DNA of 64,000 nt. Source: Acidithiobacillus marinus (GTDB lineage: Bacteria; Pseudomonadota; Gammaproteobacteria; Acidithiobacillales; Acidithiobacillaceae). The notes beneath the pieces were generated by a model. The model was given only the letters and a program-made list of their open reading frames with translations. It searched no databases and was not told where the DNA came from. This document shows positions 43,350 to 54,441 of the stretch, piece after piece. The DNA is taken from NCBI RefSeq assembly GCF_002847505.1, contig NZ_MXAV01000036.1, positions 85,095 to 149,094 of the forward strand. Direction: 5' to 3'. Both the position numbers and the translations under genes were made by a program. Every line of letters starts with the position of its first letter. Within the stretch, counting starts at the first letter, position 1.

Positions 43350-45836
43350 TTAAAAAAGATTCTTGATGGTATTGATCAGCTTGTCTCCCGTGTCGGACCC
43401 CGCAGCACTGCTGGCAGAAGCCGTGGGCGCAATAGGTGGATAACCGGCCAGATAATCATTGACGCCAATCCCCTGGTTGTTGCCACTGGTCGTAGGTGCA
43501 GTGACCGAGGGGGGACGAAAAAAACCCGTCGCCGGACTTCCGGCCAAGGCCGTACGCATGTAGTGTATCCAGATGGGTAGTGCTTCGCGAGCTCCAGCAG
43601 CCCAGCGACCCATAGTATGATTATCATCATAACCCACCCACACGCTGGTCGTTATGCGCGGACTGAAGCCGTTGAACCAGGCATTGTTTTCATTGTTGGT
43701 GGTACCCGTTTTGCCAGCAATATCATTGCGCCCAAGACTCTGGGCCGCCACGCCGGTGCCAATTTTGATGACCTGTTGCATCATTTGCGTGAGCAAATAG
43801 GCGACTCCCGGAGGAATGGCTGTTTCAGTGGGCGGGGGGGCATAGCCCATAGGGCAGTTCAACAAGGAAATCTGGGTGCCCCGGCCATTGATGATTTTGG
43901 TGATGAGGTAGGGGTGGGGGAGAAAACCGCCGCTGGAAAATACCGAGTAGGCCCTGGCCATTTGCAGAGGGCTGTAATCTCCCGCGCCGAGGACCATGGA
44001 AGGTACTTCGGGAACCTGCTTGGCAGGGAATCCGAAACGCTGCACGTACTGCGCCGCATAGGGAATCCCGATGTCCATGAGAATGCGCACACTGGGAACA
44101 TTATGGGAGTAAGCCAGATTGGACCACACCGGAATGGGCGTATTGGAAAACTGGTTACTGTAATTGGTGGGCGAATACACCTGTCCGTCAGGCAGGGTAA
44201 TGGACAGAGGGGTGTCGGGTATGGGGGTCTGGGGAGTCATATAGGTGCTTTTACCCGAAGCCAGCAGTGCGGGTGCATCCATAGCGGCCGCATACACAAA
44301 GGGTTTGAAGCCCGAACCGGGTTGCCGATAGGCATATACCGCCCGATTGAAATGACTGAGTTCGTAGCTGAAGCCACCAACCAGTGCATGAATGGCTCCG
44401 TTCCGACTGTCCAGACTGACCAGTGCGCCCTGAACCTTGGGAATCTGGGTGAGTTGCCAGCCTGGGTCCTTGCCGGCTGATGACCAGACATTGGCTCCCC
44501 ACTCATGCCCGGTGCCGGCAGTTACGGCGTTGACATAAGGGCGCAGCCAGATCAGGTCACCACTATGCAGGACGCCATTGACCTGACGTGGTAAAGGGCT
44601 GTTGAAACGCCGCCGAGCCCAACGCACATCTCGCAGCGTCAGGGTAATCTCTTTTTTACCCTCCAATGACACTGTGGCCGCTTTGGGGTCAGCACTGATG
44701 ACCACCCCCCATTTCAGGTTGGCTGGATCATGGGGAGGCAGCGCCACCGGTCGTTTGCCAGCCAGGGCTGCTTGCAAGGCATCCCCAGTCAAGCGGGTAA
44801 TCGGACCGCGATAAGTTTTCGGGTCCATACTGGAAAGGCCCATATCATAATTTTCCAGCCCTACTGCAACCGCTTGATTGGCCGCCTCTTGGTCTTTGGG
44901 GATGATGCTGGTAAATACCTTGAGACCCGAGCGATAGGTGAAATCGCTACCAAACTGTTGGGTCAGCCAGTTGGCGATCCAGCCTGTCACATAAGGTGCA
45001 CTATCCGAGGCCTGGGCATGGTAGCGGGAAAGAATAGGCTCCGCGTTGGCCTGATTTTCTTCAGTTCTGGTGATGTAGCCTCGTGCTTCCATGCGTTTGA
45101 GGACATAAGCCCGTCTTTTTTTGGCCAGATCCGGATTAGCCACCGGGTTGAGTACAGAAGGTGCCGGGGGCAGCCCGGCAATGGTGGCCATTTCGCCCAG
45201 GGTCAATTGCTCAACACTTTTGCCAAAATAAGTCTGCGCTGCTGCCTGGACCCCATAAGCACCCTGACCCAGATAAATTTTATTCAAATACAGTTCCAGA
45301 ATCTGTTTATGGGTAAAATGATCGGTGAGCTTGTAGGCGAGCAGTATTTCGGCAATTTTGCGGGTAATGGTCTTTTGCGGGGTCAGATAAAAATTGCGGG
45401 CGACCTGCTCAGGAATGGTGCTGGCACCCTGATTGGGGGCCATGTGGATGATATCGACCAGCGCCGCACGCAGAATGCCGGGATAGCTGACTGGATAATA
45501 TAAGGGATTATTGCTGTAAAAGCGGGCGTTTTCCGCAGAAATGAAAGCCTCCTGCATTTTGACCGGTATCTGGTCAATGGGCAGGGCATATCGCATTTGC
45601 GGGCCAACTTCCTGGAGCAGCGTACCGTCCGCTGCATAAATGCGCAGTGGTTCATCGGGGTGCCATTCCTTCAATTCATGGACGGGTGGCAGGCTGTCCC
45701 AGATGCGATAGACGTAAATCGTCACACCAATGCCGATATTGATTAGAATCAGCAGGATGATCAACAAAATCCAGCGGCCATAACGGGGGCGCCGGGGGGC
45801 CTTACCCCGTGCCTTGGGGCTGTCAGTTTGAGCCAT
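43350..45836 (-). CDS. mrcA: Penicillin-binding protein 1A (bifunctional)
   Basis: The 828-residue protein has one N-terminal helix (WILLIILLILINIGIGVTIY), a GT51 glycosyltransferase (about 80-250; QGASTIPEQVARNFYLTPQK, RKIAEILLAYKLT), an OB-like linker, and a transpeptidase with SxxK (QPGSGFKPFVY), SxN (SHNVPSV) and KTG (AGKTGTTNNENN). The first GT51 motif reads SAENARFYSNN instead of EDxRFYxHxG: the catalytic Glu remains but the next Asp is Asn and the His is missing. The C-terminus has a Ser/Ala/Pro tail. It builds and crosslinks peptidoglycan. A 13-bp dyad lies upstream. Confidence 0.95.
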   Translation of the reverse strand: MAQTDSPKARGKAPRRPRYGRWILLIILLILINIGIGVTIYVYRIWDSLPPVHELKEWHPDEPLRIYAADGTLLQEVGPQMRYALPIDQIPVKMQEAFISAENARFYSNNPLYYPVSYPGILRAALVDIIHMAPNQGASTIPEQVARNFYLTPQKTITRKIAEILLAYKLTDHFTHKQILELYLNKIYLGQGAYGVQAAAQTYFGKSVEQLTLGEMATIAGLPPAPSVLNPVANPDLAKKRRAYVLKRMEARGYITRTEENQANAEPILSRYHAQASDSAPYVTGWIANWLTQQFGSDFTYRSGLKVFTSIIPKDQEAANQAVAVGLENYDMGLSSMDPKTYRGPITRLTGDALQAALAGKRPVALPPHDPANLKWGVVISADPKAATVSLEGKKEITLTLRDVRWARRRFNSPLPRQVNGVLHSGDLIWLRPYVNAVTAGTGHEWGANVWSSAGKDPGWQLTQIPKVQGALVSLDSRNGAIHALVGGFSYELSHFNRAVYAYRQPGSGFKPFVYAAAMDAPALLASGKSTYMTPQTPIPDTPLSITLPDGQVYSPTNYSNQFSNTPIPVWSNLAYSHNVPSVRILMDIGIPYAAQYVQRFGFPAKQVPEVPSMVLGAGDYSPLQMARAYSVFSSGGFLPHPYLITKIINGRGTQISLLNCPMGYAPPPTETAIPPGVAYLLTQMMQQVIKIGTGVAAQSLGRNDIAGKTGTTNNENNAWFNGFSPRITTSVWVGYDDNHTMGRWAAGAREALPIWIHYMRTALAGSPATGFFRPPSVTAPTTSGNNQGIGVNDYLAGYPPIAPTASASSAAGSDTGDKLINTIKNLF

Positions 45837-45860
45837 TATGTTTCTTCCATCTCCTGAATG

Positions 45861-45896
45861 CTTGGTAAAAGGCAGGCTGTACCGCCTTTTACCAAG
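45861..45896. promoter_or_regulatory. 13-bp inverted repeat between mrcA and gltX
   Basis: CTTGGTAAAAGGC and GCCTTTTACCAAG form a perfect dyad with a 10-base spacer, in the 95-base gap between the divergent mrcA and gltX genes, just upstream of the mrcA ribosome site. It could be a regulator site or an RNA hairpin in the mrcA leader. Confidence 0.6.
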
Positions 45897-45931
45897 TATC
45901 CTGTTGCCGTTTTGTCATTGCGAGTCGGCTT

Positions 45932-47380
45932 ATGGCGCAATACTATACCACTATGAATCTCAAGAGTCGCTTCGCCCCTAGTCCTACCGGATATCTCCAT
46001 CTGGGTAATGCCCGTACCGCCTTGTTTGCCTGGTTGGCAGCCCGTGGCGATGGCGGTAATTTTGTGCTGCGTCTGGAAGACACCGATCAGGCGCGGTCCC
46101 CGGAAATCTACGAAAAAGCCCTGTTCGAAGACTTGCAGTGGTTGGGTCTTGATTGGGATGAAGGACCTGATCGGGGTGGTCCGGCAGGCCCCTATCGGCA
46201 GATGCAGCGTCTGGAGATTTATCAGAAATACTATGGCCTGCTGCTGGCGGCAGAGCAGGCCTATCCCTGTTATTGCAGCCCAGAAGATCTGGCAGCGGAG
46301 CGGGCCGTGCAAAAAGCTGCGGGAAAGGCCCCGCGTTATGGAGGGCGGTGCCGGTATCTGGATGATGCCCAGCGTCAGGCATTGGCAGCACAAGGCATTC
46401 AGCCGGTTTTGCGCTTTCGGGTGCCGGATAGTGGCACGCTGAGCGTACCGGATCGGGTCTGGGGAGCGCGCAGCTATGCTCTGGCAGATATTGGGGATTT
46501 TGTGATTCGCCGCAGTGATGGCAGTCCGGCCTTTTTCTTTGCCAATGCCGTGGATGACGCCCTGATGGGGGTGAATCTGGTCTTGCGAGGAGAAGATCAT
46601 CTCAGCAATACCCCGCGCCAGCTTCTGATTTTGCAGGCGCTGCAATTACCGGTGCCGGAGTATGCCCATTTGCCCTTACTGCTGGGTGGCGATGGTCAGC
46701 CTCTATCCAAACGGCATGGGGCGGCCAGCTTGCGAGATCTGCAGTCAGAGGGCTATCTCCCGATGGCTGTGCGGAATTATCTGGCCCGGCTCGGTCATCA
46801 TTATACCGCTTCAGAATTGCTGGACGATGCAGCGCTGGCATCGGGGTTTGCGGTAGAAAACATCAGCCGCGCTCCGGGGCACTTTGATCCGGTCCAGTTG
46901 CAGCACTGGCAGCATTTGGCTCTTCAGGAACTCACTGACGCCGAGCTTTGGGACTGGCTTATGGCTGCCCCTGGAGCATTGCGGGATATGATTCCCCACG
47001 GATTAGAAATAGCTTTCGTGGCGGCAGTGCGGGCCAATATCCAGCTTCCCGGAGATGGCCTGGATTGGGCGCGGCGCTGCTTTGCCGATCAGTCATTCGC
47101 TGCGCTGGCGAAAGAAGAGGCGGCACTGCTGGCCCTGGCCGAAGCCCCAGCGACATTCTGGCCCTTGGCCGAGCGTCTGCTTCAGGAGTCCGCCGGCGAT
47201 TACCGGATCTGGACCAAAAGTCTGCAGCAGGAAAGCGGCCGCAAAGGCAAATCCCTGTTCATGCCCCTGCGGGCTGCATTGACCGGCCTCTGCCATGGCC
47301 CGGAACTCGCGGCCCTATTGCCCCTGATCGGTATGGAGCGCGCCTGTGAGCGCCTGCGTACTGTGCGCCAATATCTCTAG
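45932..47380 (+). CDS. gltX: Glutamyl-tRNA synthetase
   Basis: The 482-residue class I synthetase has the HIGH-type motif ([20 protein letters not shown]), the KMSKS-type motif ([12 protein letters not shown]) and a zinc-site pattern (CYCSPEDL ... YGGRCRYL). An ATG seven codons later (45953) may be the real start since it matches the usual start of the family. Acidithiobacillus ferrooxidans is known to carry two GluRS copies with different tRNA preferences; which one this is cannot be judged here. It is followed by cysS. Confidence 0.95.
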   Translation: MAQYYTTMNLKSRFAPSPTGYLHLGNARTALFAWLAARGDGGNFVLRLEDTDQARSPEIYEKALFEDLQWLGLDWDEGPDRGGPAGPYRQMQRLEIYQKYYGLLLAAEQAYPCYCSPEDLAAERAVQKAAGKAPRYGGRCRYLDDAQRQALAAQGIQPVLRFRVPDSGTLSVPDRVWGARSYALADIGDFVIRRSDGSPAFFFANAVDDALMGVNLVLRGEDHLSNTPRQLLILQALQLPVPEYAHLPLLLGGDGQPLSKRHGAASLRDLQSEGYLPMAVRNYLARLGHHYTASELLDDAALASGFAVENISRAPGHFDPVQLQHWQHLALQELTDAELWDWLMAAPGALRDMIPHGLEIAFVAAVRANIQLPGDGLDWARRCFADQSFAALAKEEAALLALAEAPATFWPLAERLLQESAGDYRIWTKSLQQESGRKGKSLFMPLRAALTGLCHGPELAALLPLIGMERACERLRTVRQYL

Positions 47381-47393
47381 AAACGAGGAATTC

Positions 47394-48797
<1,404 letters not shown>

Positions 48798-48798
48798 T

Positions 48799-51210
48799 CT
48801 AGTCTTCGCTGAGGGGGAGGGACTGCTGTCCGGGATCCTCGGCCGCTACTTCGCTTTCCTGAACGACAGGCGCTGTCTCGGTAAATAGAGGCAGATGCCA
48901 GTCCTCGGGATGGCTGGCGGGCGGAGCACTTTCTTCGACTGGCACAGGCTCGGCAACTCCGCGCATCGTCGACTCAGGCTCGGGTTCCAACGCTGGCGGG
49001 GGTGTTACGCTGCCCACTTCCACAGCGCTGTCTGGAGGGGTTTCGCGTTTGGATGCGGCATCGACTGGAGCAGAATGGTTGGCTGAGCCTTCTGCGGCGG
49101 ACGCTGCGTCGATAGCTGTTTCGGCGTTGTCTACGGGGCTTGGCGTGGATATCAGCATCAAATGCCAGTCGTCCGTGGCGGGTACCGGACCAGGATAGAC
49201 CAACTCCTCTCTGGGCGCTGGTGCTTGCTCGATCTTGTCTAATGCAGTTTTGGCCACCACCTTGGGCTTCGGAGCAGCTTGTTCATCTTCTACTGACGAT
49301 GTTTCCTGGGGATTTTCCCCGCCGTTATTCTGGGTGGAGCGCCGGGCTCTGGCCCGACGTCCGCCGCGCCGCCGCCGCCGACTGCGGTTTTCTTCGCTGG
49401 GGTTTTCTTCATCGCCTTCGGTAGGCGCGGGGGTTTCAGCAGAGACTTCAGTGCCGCTGCTTTCCGCCATGAATGTGGCTGCATCGACGGGTACATAGCG
49501 CGACACTAGGGCGCGTACCAGGCGTGCCAAAATTCCTTCCTCAGCGACTGCGGATTTACCGGCGCTGCTTTTGGATTTGGCTGCTGCCGGCGCAGGGCTG
49601 CGCAGGGGCGGGAGCACGTCGGGTGGCGGAGGCGCAGTCAGCGGACTGAGAGCGGCCGATTCCACCCCTGGACGACTGGGCCTGGTCGGCAAGGCATTAT
49701 TGAGATTTTGCGGGAGCGGCAGGGTGCGTACGGCACTGGCTTCCAGGCGCGTGCGCTCGATATTGTAATGAGGGGTGACCAGCTCCGGCTTGGGAATGAT
49801 GACAATGCGGGTTTCTGTTTTGGCTTCCAGTTCCAGAATCGGCAGGCGTTTTTCATTGAGCAGATAAACCGCCACGTCCACCGGAACTTCACACTGGACC
49901 TCGGCGGGGCCAGGCTTCATGCATTCTTCCTGGAGCAGGCGCAGGACGTGCATGCTGGTGGCTTCGCAACCGCGAATCTGCCCCGTACCATTACAACGCG
50001 GGCAGGGCTCGGAAGAGGCTTCTTCCAGACTGGCGCCCAGCCGCTGTCGGGACATTTCCATCAGACCAAAACGGGAAATACGGCCCAGTTGTACCCGCGC
50101 CCGATCCAGCTTGAGGGCTTCCTTGAGTTTGCCTTCCACTTCGCGCTGATGTTTTGGGGATTCCATATCAATGAAATCCACCACAATCAGGCCACCGAGA
50201 TCGCGCAGGCGAATCTGTCGGGCGATTTCTTCCGCCGCCTCCAGATTGGTCCGGAAGGCGGTTTCGGCAATATCCTGACCCTTGGTAGAGCGACCGGAAT
50301 TGACGTCCACCGCCACCAGGGCCTCGGTATGGTCGATGACGATGGCGCCCCCCGACTCCAGGCGCACTTCGCGGCTGAAGGCGGACTCAATCTGCTGCTC
50401 GATCTGATAGCGACTGAAGAGCGGCACATCATTATCGTAATGCTTCAGGCGGTGCACCATTTTCGGCATCATCGCGCCCATGAACTGCACGGCGGCGTGA
50501 TAGGCGCCTTCTTCATCAATCAGGACTTCACCGAAGTCCTCTGAAAAATGATCGCGCAGCGCCCTGACGACCACGTTGCCTTCCTGATATATCAGAAAGG
50601 GAGCAGCACGACTGGCTGCGGTATCGGCAATGGCCTGCCAGATCTGTTTCAGATATTCGAGGTCCCGGTGCAGGGCTTCCAGTTCCTGGCCGATACCGGC
50701 AGTGCGGGCAATAACCCCCATATTTTCGGGAATATCCAGCAGTTGCAGATGCTGGCGGATCTGGGTGCGATCATCCCCTTCGATACGTCGAGAAACGCCT
50801 CCGGCCCGAGGGTTGTTGGGCATGAGGACCAAATAGCGTCCCGCCAGACTGACAAAGGTGGTGAGGGCGGCACCTTTACTGGAGCGCTCTTCCTTGTCCA
50901 CCTGGACAATCACTTCCTGGCCTTCGCGAATCAGTTCCTGGATGCGTTTGCGGCCTTGACCGGATTCCTGTTGCTGAAAGTATTCCCGGGCAATTTCCTT
51001 GAGGGGCAGAAAACCGTGGCGTTCGGCACCATAATCCACAAAGGCCGCTTCCAGGCTGGGCTCTATCCGGGTGATTTTACCCTTGTAGATATTGCTCTTT
51101 TTCTGTTCCTTGTAGGCGCGTTCAATATCGAGGTCGAGGAGTTTTTGACCATCTACCAAAGCCACCCGCAACTCCTCCGCATGGGTGGCGTTAATCAACA
51201 TCCTTTTCAT
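48799..51210 (-). CDS. rne: Ribonuclease E/G
   Basis: The 803-residue protein has the S1 domain (about 37-120; SNIYKGKITRIEPSLEAAFV), a DNase I-like catalytic region (VAVDVNSGRSTKGQDIAETA, DLGGLIVVDFIDM) with the two metal-binding Asp, and the zinc link (CPRCNGTGQIRGCE). A C-terminal tail of about 300 residues is rich in Pro, Ala, Glu and Arg (RSRRRRRGGRRARARRSTQN), like the RNA-binding and scaffold region of RNase E rather than the short RNase G. It cuts single-stranded RNA and organises the degradosome. It diverges from rluC with a 200-base leader region. Confidence 0.95.
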   Translation of the reverse strand: MKRMLINATHAEELRVALVDGQKLLDLDIERAYKEQKKSNIYKGKITRIEPSLEAAFVDYGAERHGFLPLKEIAREYFQQQESGQGRKRIQELIREGQEVIVQVDKEERSSKGAALTTFVSLAGRYLVLMPNNPRAGGVSRRIEGDDRTQIRQHLQLLDIPENMGVIARTAGIGQELEALHRDLEYLKQIWQAIADTAASRAAPFLIYQEGNVVVRALRDHFSEDFGEVLIDEEGAYHAAVQFMGAMMPKMVHRLKHYDNDVPLFSRYQIEQQIESAFSREVRLESGGAIVIDHTEALVAVDVNSGRSTKGQDIAETAFRTNLEAAEEIARQIRLRDLGGLIVVDFIDMESPKHQREVEGKLKEALKLDRARVQLGRISRFGLMEMSRQRLGASLEEASSEPCPRCNGTGQIRGCEATSMHVLRLLQEECMKPGPAEVQCEVPVDVAVYLLNEKRLPILELEAKTETRIVIIPKPELVTPHYNIERTRLEASAVRTLPLPQNLNNALPTRPSRPGVESAALSPLTAPPPPDVLPPLRSPAPAAAKSKSSAGKSAVAEEGILARLVRALVSRYVPVDAATFMAESSGTEVSAETPAPTEGDEENPSEENRSRRRRRGGRRARARRSTQNNGGENPQETSSVEDEQAAPKPKVVAKTALDKIEQAPAPREELVYPGPVPATDDWHLMLISTPSPVDNAETAIDAASAAEGSANHSAPVDAASKRETPPDSAVEVGSVTPPPALEPEPESTMRGVAEPVPVEESAPPASHPEDWHLPLFTETAPVVQESEVAAEDPGQQSLPLSED

Positions 51211-51408
51211 AAGTTCTTCTTTCTCCGGCGCTCAACCCGCCTGCTCATTCAAGCAGGCCGGGGAGCGCAGCGTTTGTAATTGGGACCGAAAGGCTTGCCC
51301 TTCGATGCTATAACGGGAGCCGCACTCTGTCAGCGCAGCGTCCTGAGTCGCAATATATGCCATAAAAGAATAGAATCGCAATCGAAAAAATGCGGGAGCA
51401 GTGAAAAT

Positions 51409-52362
51409 ATGGCGGAAAACGGAGTGCGACAGTGGCTGGTAACCGATGCCGATGCGGGCCAGCGCCTGGATAATTTCCTCCTGCGGGTCATGAAAGGCGT
51501 GCCCCGCTCGCACATCTATAAAATTTTGCGCAGTGGCGAAGTGCGGGTGAATAAGGGACGGGCACGGCCCCATTATCACATTGCCGAGGGTGATGTGTTG
51601 CGCCTGCCTCCGGTACGGGTAGCGGCGCCCGGTGATCCGGCAGTGCTCCCGGCCCATCTGCGGAGCCAGCTCGAAGCAGCGGTCCTTTTTGAAGACAGTC
51701 ATCTGCTGGTGCTGGACAAGCCCAGCGGGTTGGCGGTGCATGGCGGCTCCGGTTTGAGCTGGGGCATCATCGAAGCCCTGCGGCAGTTGCGTCCGGATGC
51801 CCGTGAGCTGGAGCTGGTACATCGTTTGGATCGGGAGACTTCCGGATGCCTGATACTGAGCAAAAAGCGTTCGGCACTGCGCGCACTGCATGAAAGCCTG
51901 CGTCAGGGGCAGATGGAAAAACACTATCTGGCCCTGGCCTGCGGTGACTGGAAGGGGCCTGCGCGCTCGGTCCGCCTGCCGCTGCGCAAAAACACCCTGC
52001 AATCCGGTGAGCGCATGGTGCGGGTGGACCCCGTCGCCGGCAAAGAAGCCCATACCCATTTCTCGGCTCGGGAACATTTTTCCGGGGCAACCCTGGTCGA
52101 GGCTGATCTGGATACCGGGCGCACCCATCAGATTCGTGTACACCTCCAGGCCATCGCCCACGCTGTTGCCGGTGACGAAAAATATGGCGATCCTGCCTTT
52201 AATCAGCGCCTGCGCGCTTTGGGTTTGCGGCGTCTGTTCCTGCACGCCGCCAGTATTCGTTTTGCGCACCCCCGTGATCAGCAGCCCATGCATATCCAGG
52301 CCCCCTTACCGGCCGAATTGGAGGCCGTATTGCAGCAATTACGCCAGGAGTCATGTTTATGA
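51409..52362 (+). CDS. rluC: 23S rRNA pseudouridine synthase, RluC/RluD type
   Basis: The 317-residue protein starts at 51409 (MAENGVRQWLVTDADAG). It has an S4 RNA-binding domain (GQRLDNFLLRVMKGVPRSHI) and a catalytic domain with HRLDRETSG (Asp141). It also has DLDTGRTHQIRVHLQ. It makes pseudouridine in 23S rRNA; RluC fits best (VPRSHIYKILRSGEVRVNKGR) and the neighbouring rne gene is the common partner of rluC. The HAD gene overlaps its end. Confidence 0.92.
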   Translation: MAENGVRQWLVTDADAGQRLDNFLLRVMKGVPRSHIYKILRSGEVRVNKGRARPHYHIAEGDVLRLPPVRVAAPGDPAVLPAHLRSQLEAAVLFEDSHLLVLDKPSGLAVHGGSGLSWGIIEALRQLRPDARELELVHRLDRETSGCLILSKKRSALRALHESLRQGQMEKHYLALACGDWKGPARSVRLPLRKNTLQSGERMVRVDPVAGKEAHTHFSAREHFSGATLVEADLDTGRTHQIRVHLQAIAHAVAGDEKYGDPAFNQRLRALGLRRLFLHAASIRFAHPRDQQPMHIQAPLPAELEAVLQQLRQESCL

Positions 52363-53021
52363 TGCCTATATTGCAAAATCGCCGACTGATTATTTTCGAC
52401 TGGGACGGCACCCTGATGGACAGTATTTCCACCATCTGTCGCTGCCTGGCCCACGCCTTTGCCTATGCCGGGTTAGAGGACCGGGGAGAAGCACAATACA
52501 AGGAAATCATTGGTCTGGGCCTGAGCGATGCCCTGGCAGTATTGGCCCCCGAGGCTGACGAACATCTGCGCGAGCGCATTCTGGCAGGTTACCGCCATTG
52601 TTTTTTCGGAACTCCTGCAGCCGCCATGCCGCTGTTTCCGGGGGTTGAGGAAACCCTGTCGAGGCTGGCGGATGCGGGTTATCAACTGGCTGTGGCTACG
52701 GGTAAGGCGCGTCGAGGTCTGGACAAGGTGCTCACTGAAAATCCGCGTCTGGCAGCACTGGTCAGTGCCAGCCGTTGTGCCGATGAAACCCGCTCCAAGC
52801 CGGACCCGCTCATGCTCGAAGAGCTGCTGGATCATTACCAATTGCCCCCGGAAGCCGCTGTCATGGTCGGCGATACGGTGCATGACATGGAAATGGCCGT
52901 GGCCGCCGGTGTTTTGCCGATTGGCGTCCTCTGTGGTGTGCATGATGCGTCACGCCTGATCCAGGCGGGTGCGCAGGTGTGCATACCTGACCCGAGGTTT
53001 TTGCTGGGTAAACGGGATTAA
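52353..53021 (+). CDS. HAD-family phosphatase, phosphoglycolate-phosphatase-like
   Basis: The 222-residue protein has HAD motifs I (IFDWDGTLMDS), II (VATGKARRGLD), and III/IV (ETRSKPDPLML, MVGDTVHDMEMAVAAG). It overlaps the end of rluC by ten bases, a frequent pairing in proteobacteria. Phosphoglycolate or similar small phosphate esters are probable substrates. In an autotroph, removing 2-phosphoglycolate made by RuBisCO would fit, but that is inference. Confidence 0.88.
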   Translation: MFMMPILQNRRLIIFDWDGTLMDSISTICRCLAHAFAYAGLEDRGEAQYKEIIGLGLSDALAVLAPEADEHLRERILAGYRHCFFGTPAAAMPLFPGVEETLSRLADAGYQLAVATGKARRGLDKVLTENPRLAALVSASRCADETRSKPDPLMLEELLDHYQLPPEAAVMVGDTVHDMEMAVAAGVLPIGVLCGVHDASRLIQAGAQVCIPDPRFLLGKRD

Positions 53022-53370
53022 TCGAACTGGAGCTGCTGAAAATCAGGTGGATTCAAAGCTGAATTGACGCAAAAGGGATACTTCAATGTGCTGCGGATCA
53101 GCCCGCAATATGCTGCTTTTTCACATTAGAGGCCGCATTGAACTTCGCTTCAGGCTCCTGTTCTGCATCAGCTGCCACCTCCTGAGGGCAACGATTTTCC
53201 TTACCGGCGATCAACTCCAGACTTTGCGGGTAGGCAAAGCATGGTAGGCACCCTGCGTCAAAAAAATTTGACGCGAGGATAAAGTTTACCCCCAGCATTG
53301 GCGCTCGTAGGATCGCATCACTTTTGTGCTATAGTGCAGTGGTGCAGTGGTGCATGACATGGAGGCTATC
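53022..53370. other. Gene-free stretch with one 8-bp inverted repeat
   Basis: No convincing gene lies in these 349 bases. At 53255-53274 GCGTCAAA-aaaa-TTTGACGC forms a perfect palindrome. Just before the antitoxin gene, GTGCAGTG is repeated head to tail (53335-53352). The inverted repeat may be an operator or hairpin. Confidence 0.5.
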
Positions 53371-53628
53371 ATGCAGAACGTTAAAACAATTGGGAGCAAT
53401 GGCCAGATTTCTTTTGGCAAACGGTATGCGGGTCGTCACGTATCAGTGGAAGAGCAAGAGCCCGGGGTATGGTTGGTACGAACCGTGAAGATAATCCCTG
53501 ACAATGAGCTTTGGCTGAACACGCCCAAGGCGCAAAGCGATCTGCAACGTGCTATGGCCTGGGCATCGGCGCATCCGGCGGATGATACCGACACTCGGCA
53601 CGCTCTGGATCAAATGATTCGTGGGTGA
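53371..53628 (+). CDS. Putative antitoxin of a type II toxin-antitoxin pair
   Basis: The 85-residue protein starts at 53371 (MQNVKTIGSNGQISFGKRYA) with GGAGG upstream. The N-terminal beta stretch SNGQISFGKRYAGRHVSVEE resembles swapped-hairpin AbrB/MazE-type DNA binding; the C-terminal helix (LQRAMAWASAHPADD) would bind the toxin. Its stop overlaps the toxin start by 8 bases, the usual antitoxin-then-toxin order. The family is not one of the classic names. Confidence 0.65.
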   Translation: MQNVKTIGSNGQISFGKRYAGRHVSVEEQEPGVWLVRTVKIIPDNELWLNTPKAQSDLQRAMAWASAHPADDTDTRHALDQMIRG

Positions 53629-53932
53629 TCAGGTTCGTCTGGACCTGAATAATCCGGTATTCCAGGAAAACCTGCTTGCCTTGCCCAAGCCAGAACGTCA
53701 TTCAGCCCTGGAGACCTTGAGAAAGATTTTGCACATGACCTGGGATCAGGTCTACCGGGATAAGGGGCTGCGATGGGAAAAAATTTTGAGTGTGACGCCG
53801 CCCAAAGATATTGCTGCCATCTACTCGCTACGGATCACGCAATCCCGCAGGGCGACCGCCTACCGAGATGGAGACTACTTGCGGTTTTTAACCGTTGCCC
53901 CGCACCACGATGCAACTTATGGTAAGAAATGA
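53621..53932 (+). CDS. Putative toxin, RelE/ParE-like fold
   Basis: The 103-residue basic protein starts at a GTG overlapping the antitoxin stop. The helical first half (LPKPERHSALETLRKILHMT) followed by strands (KILSVTPPKDIAAIYSLRIT, ARRATAYRDGDYLRFLTV-like) fits RelE/ParE superfamily toxins, which cut mRNA on the ribosome or block gyrase. No catalytic residue set is clearly visible, so the class is tentative. Confidence 0.6.
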   Translation: MGDQVRLDLNNPVFQENLLALPKPERHSALETLRKILHMTWDQVYRDKGLRWEKILSVTPPKDIAAIYSLRITQSRRATAYRDGDYLRFLTVAPHHDATYGKK

Positions 53933-54180
53933 GATGAAACGAGAATGTGACGCTGGCTAACGGGGATCTCACCGGGTTCCATAGCGGTTATCATCCTTCT
54001 GATAATTATTGCTTTAGTCGTCAGCAGACTGGGCGATTTTTCCGGGCTGAATACTTTGTCCGACCAATGGTGAAACCTTTGATAAAGCCCTTCCGGTTAG
54101 TGGCAACCGTCCAGACGTTCCTGGCGGTTCTGTTTTTGCTTGAACATATCGCCGTTTCGATAAGATAAGCGAGATAACCC

Positions 54181-54441
54181 ATGCGCATCGCCTGCGCCTC
54201 CGACCTCCACCTGGAGTTCGATTCAACTATCATGCTGACCGCGCTATCCACAGCTGCCATGGGCACCACCGCCGATGTGCTGGTTCTGGCCGGTAACGTG
54301 GACAGGATGCCGGAATATTACATGGAACTCTTGCGCAGGCTGCTAGAGATGAGCGCTATCAGTCAGTCAGAAGACAAGCTTTGGTTGGCATGTCCCCCGG
54401 AGGACGAAGTGGAGGGCTGCAGCAATGGAGAAAGAAGATAA
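54181..54441 (+). pseudogene. Remnant of a calcineurin-like metallophosphoesterase
   Basis: The 86-residue frame opens like a metallophosphoesterase: MRIACASDLHLEFDS with the first D-x-H metal motif, then DVLVLAGNVDRM where the family has AGD(I/T)D. The Asp is replaced by Asn and the rest of the enzyme (GNH, GH, H motifs) is missing. It is a decayed 5' part; the sequence after about residue 55 is unrelated and runs into the next gene. Confidence 0.6.

Noticed and set aside
45836..46645. Minus-strand open frame opposite gltX
   Set aside because: gltX is a conserved gene with all motifs; the frame has no family resemblance.
51232..52293. Minus-strand open frame opposite rluC
   Set aside because: It is antisense to rluC with intact catalytic motif and shows no homology.
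53098..53298. Minus-strand frame of 66 codons in the gap before the TA pair
   Set aside because: No ribosome site and no family resemblance; it also overlaps the inverted repeat at 53255.
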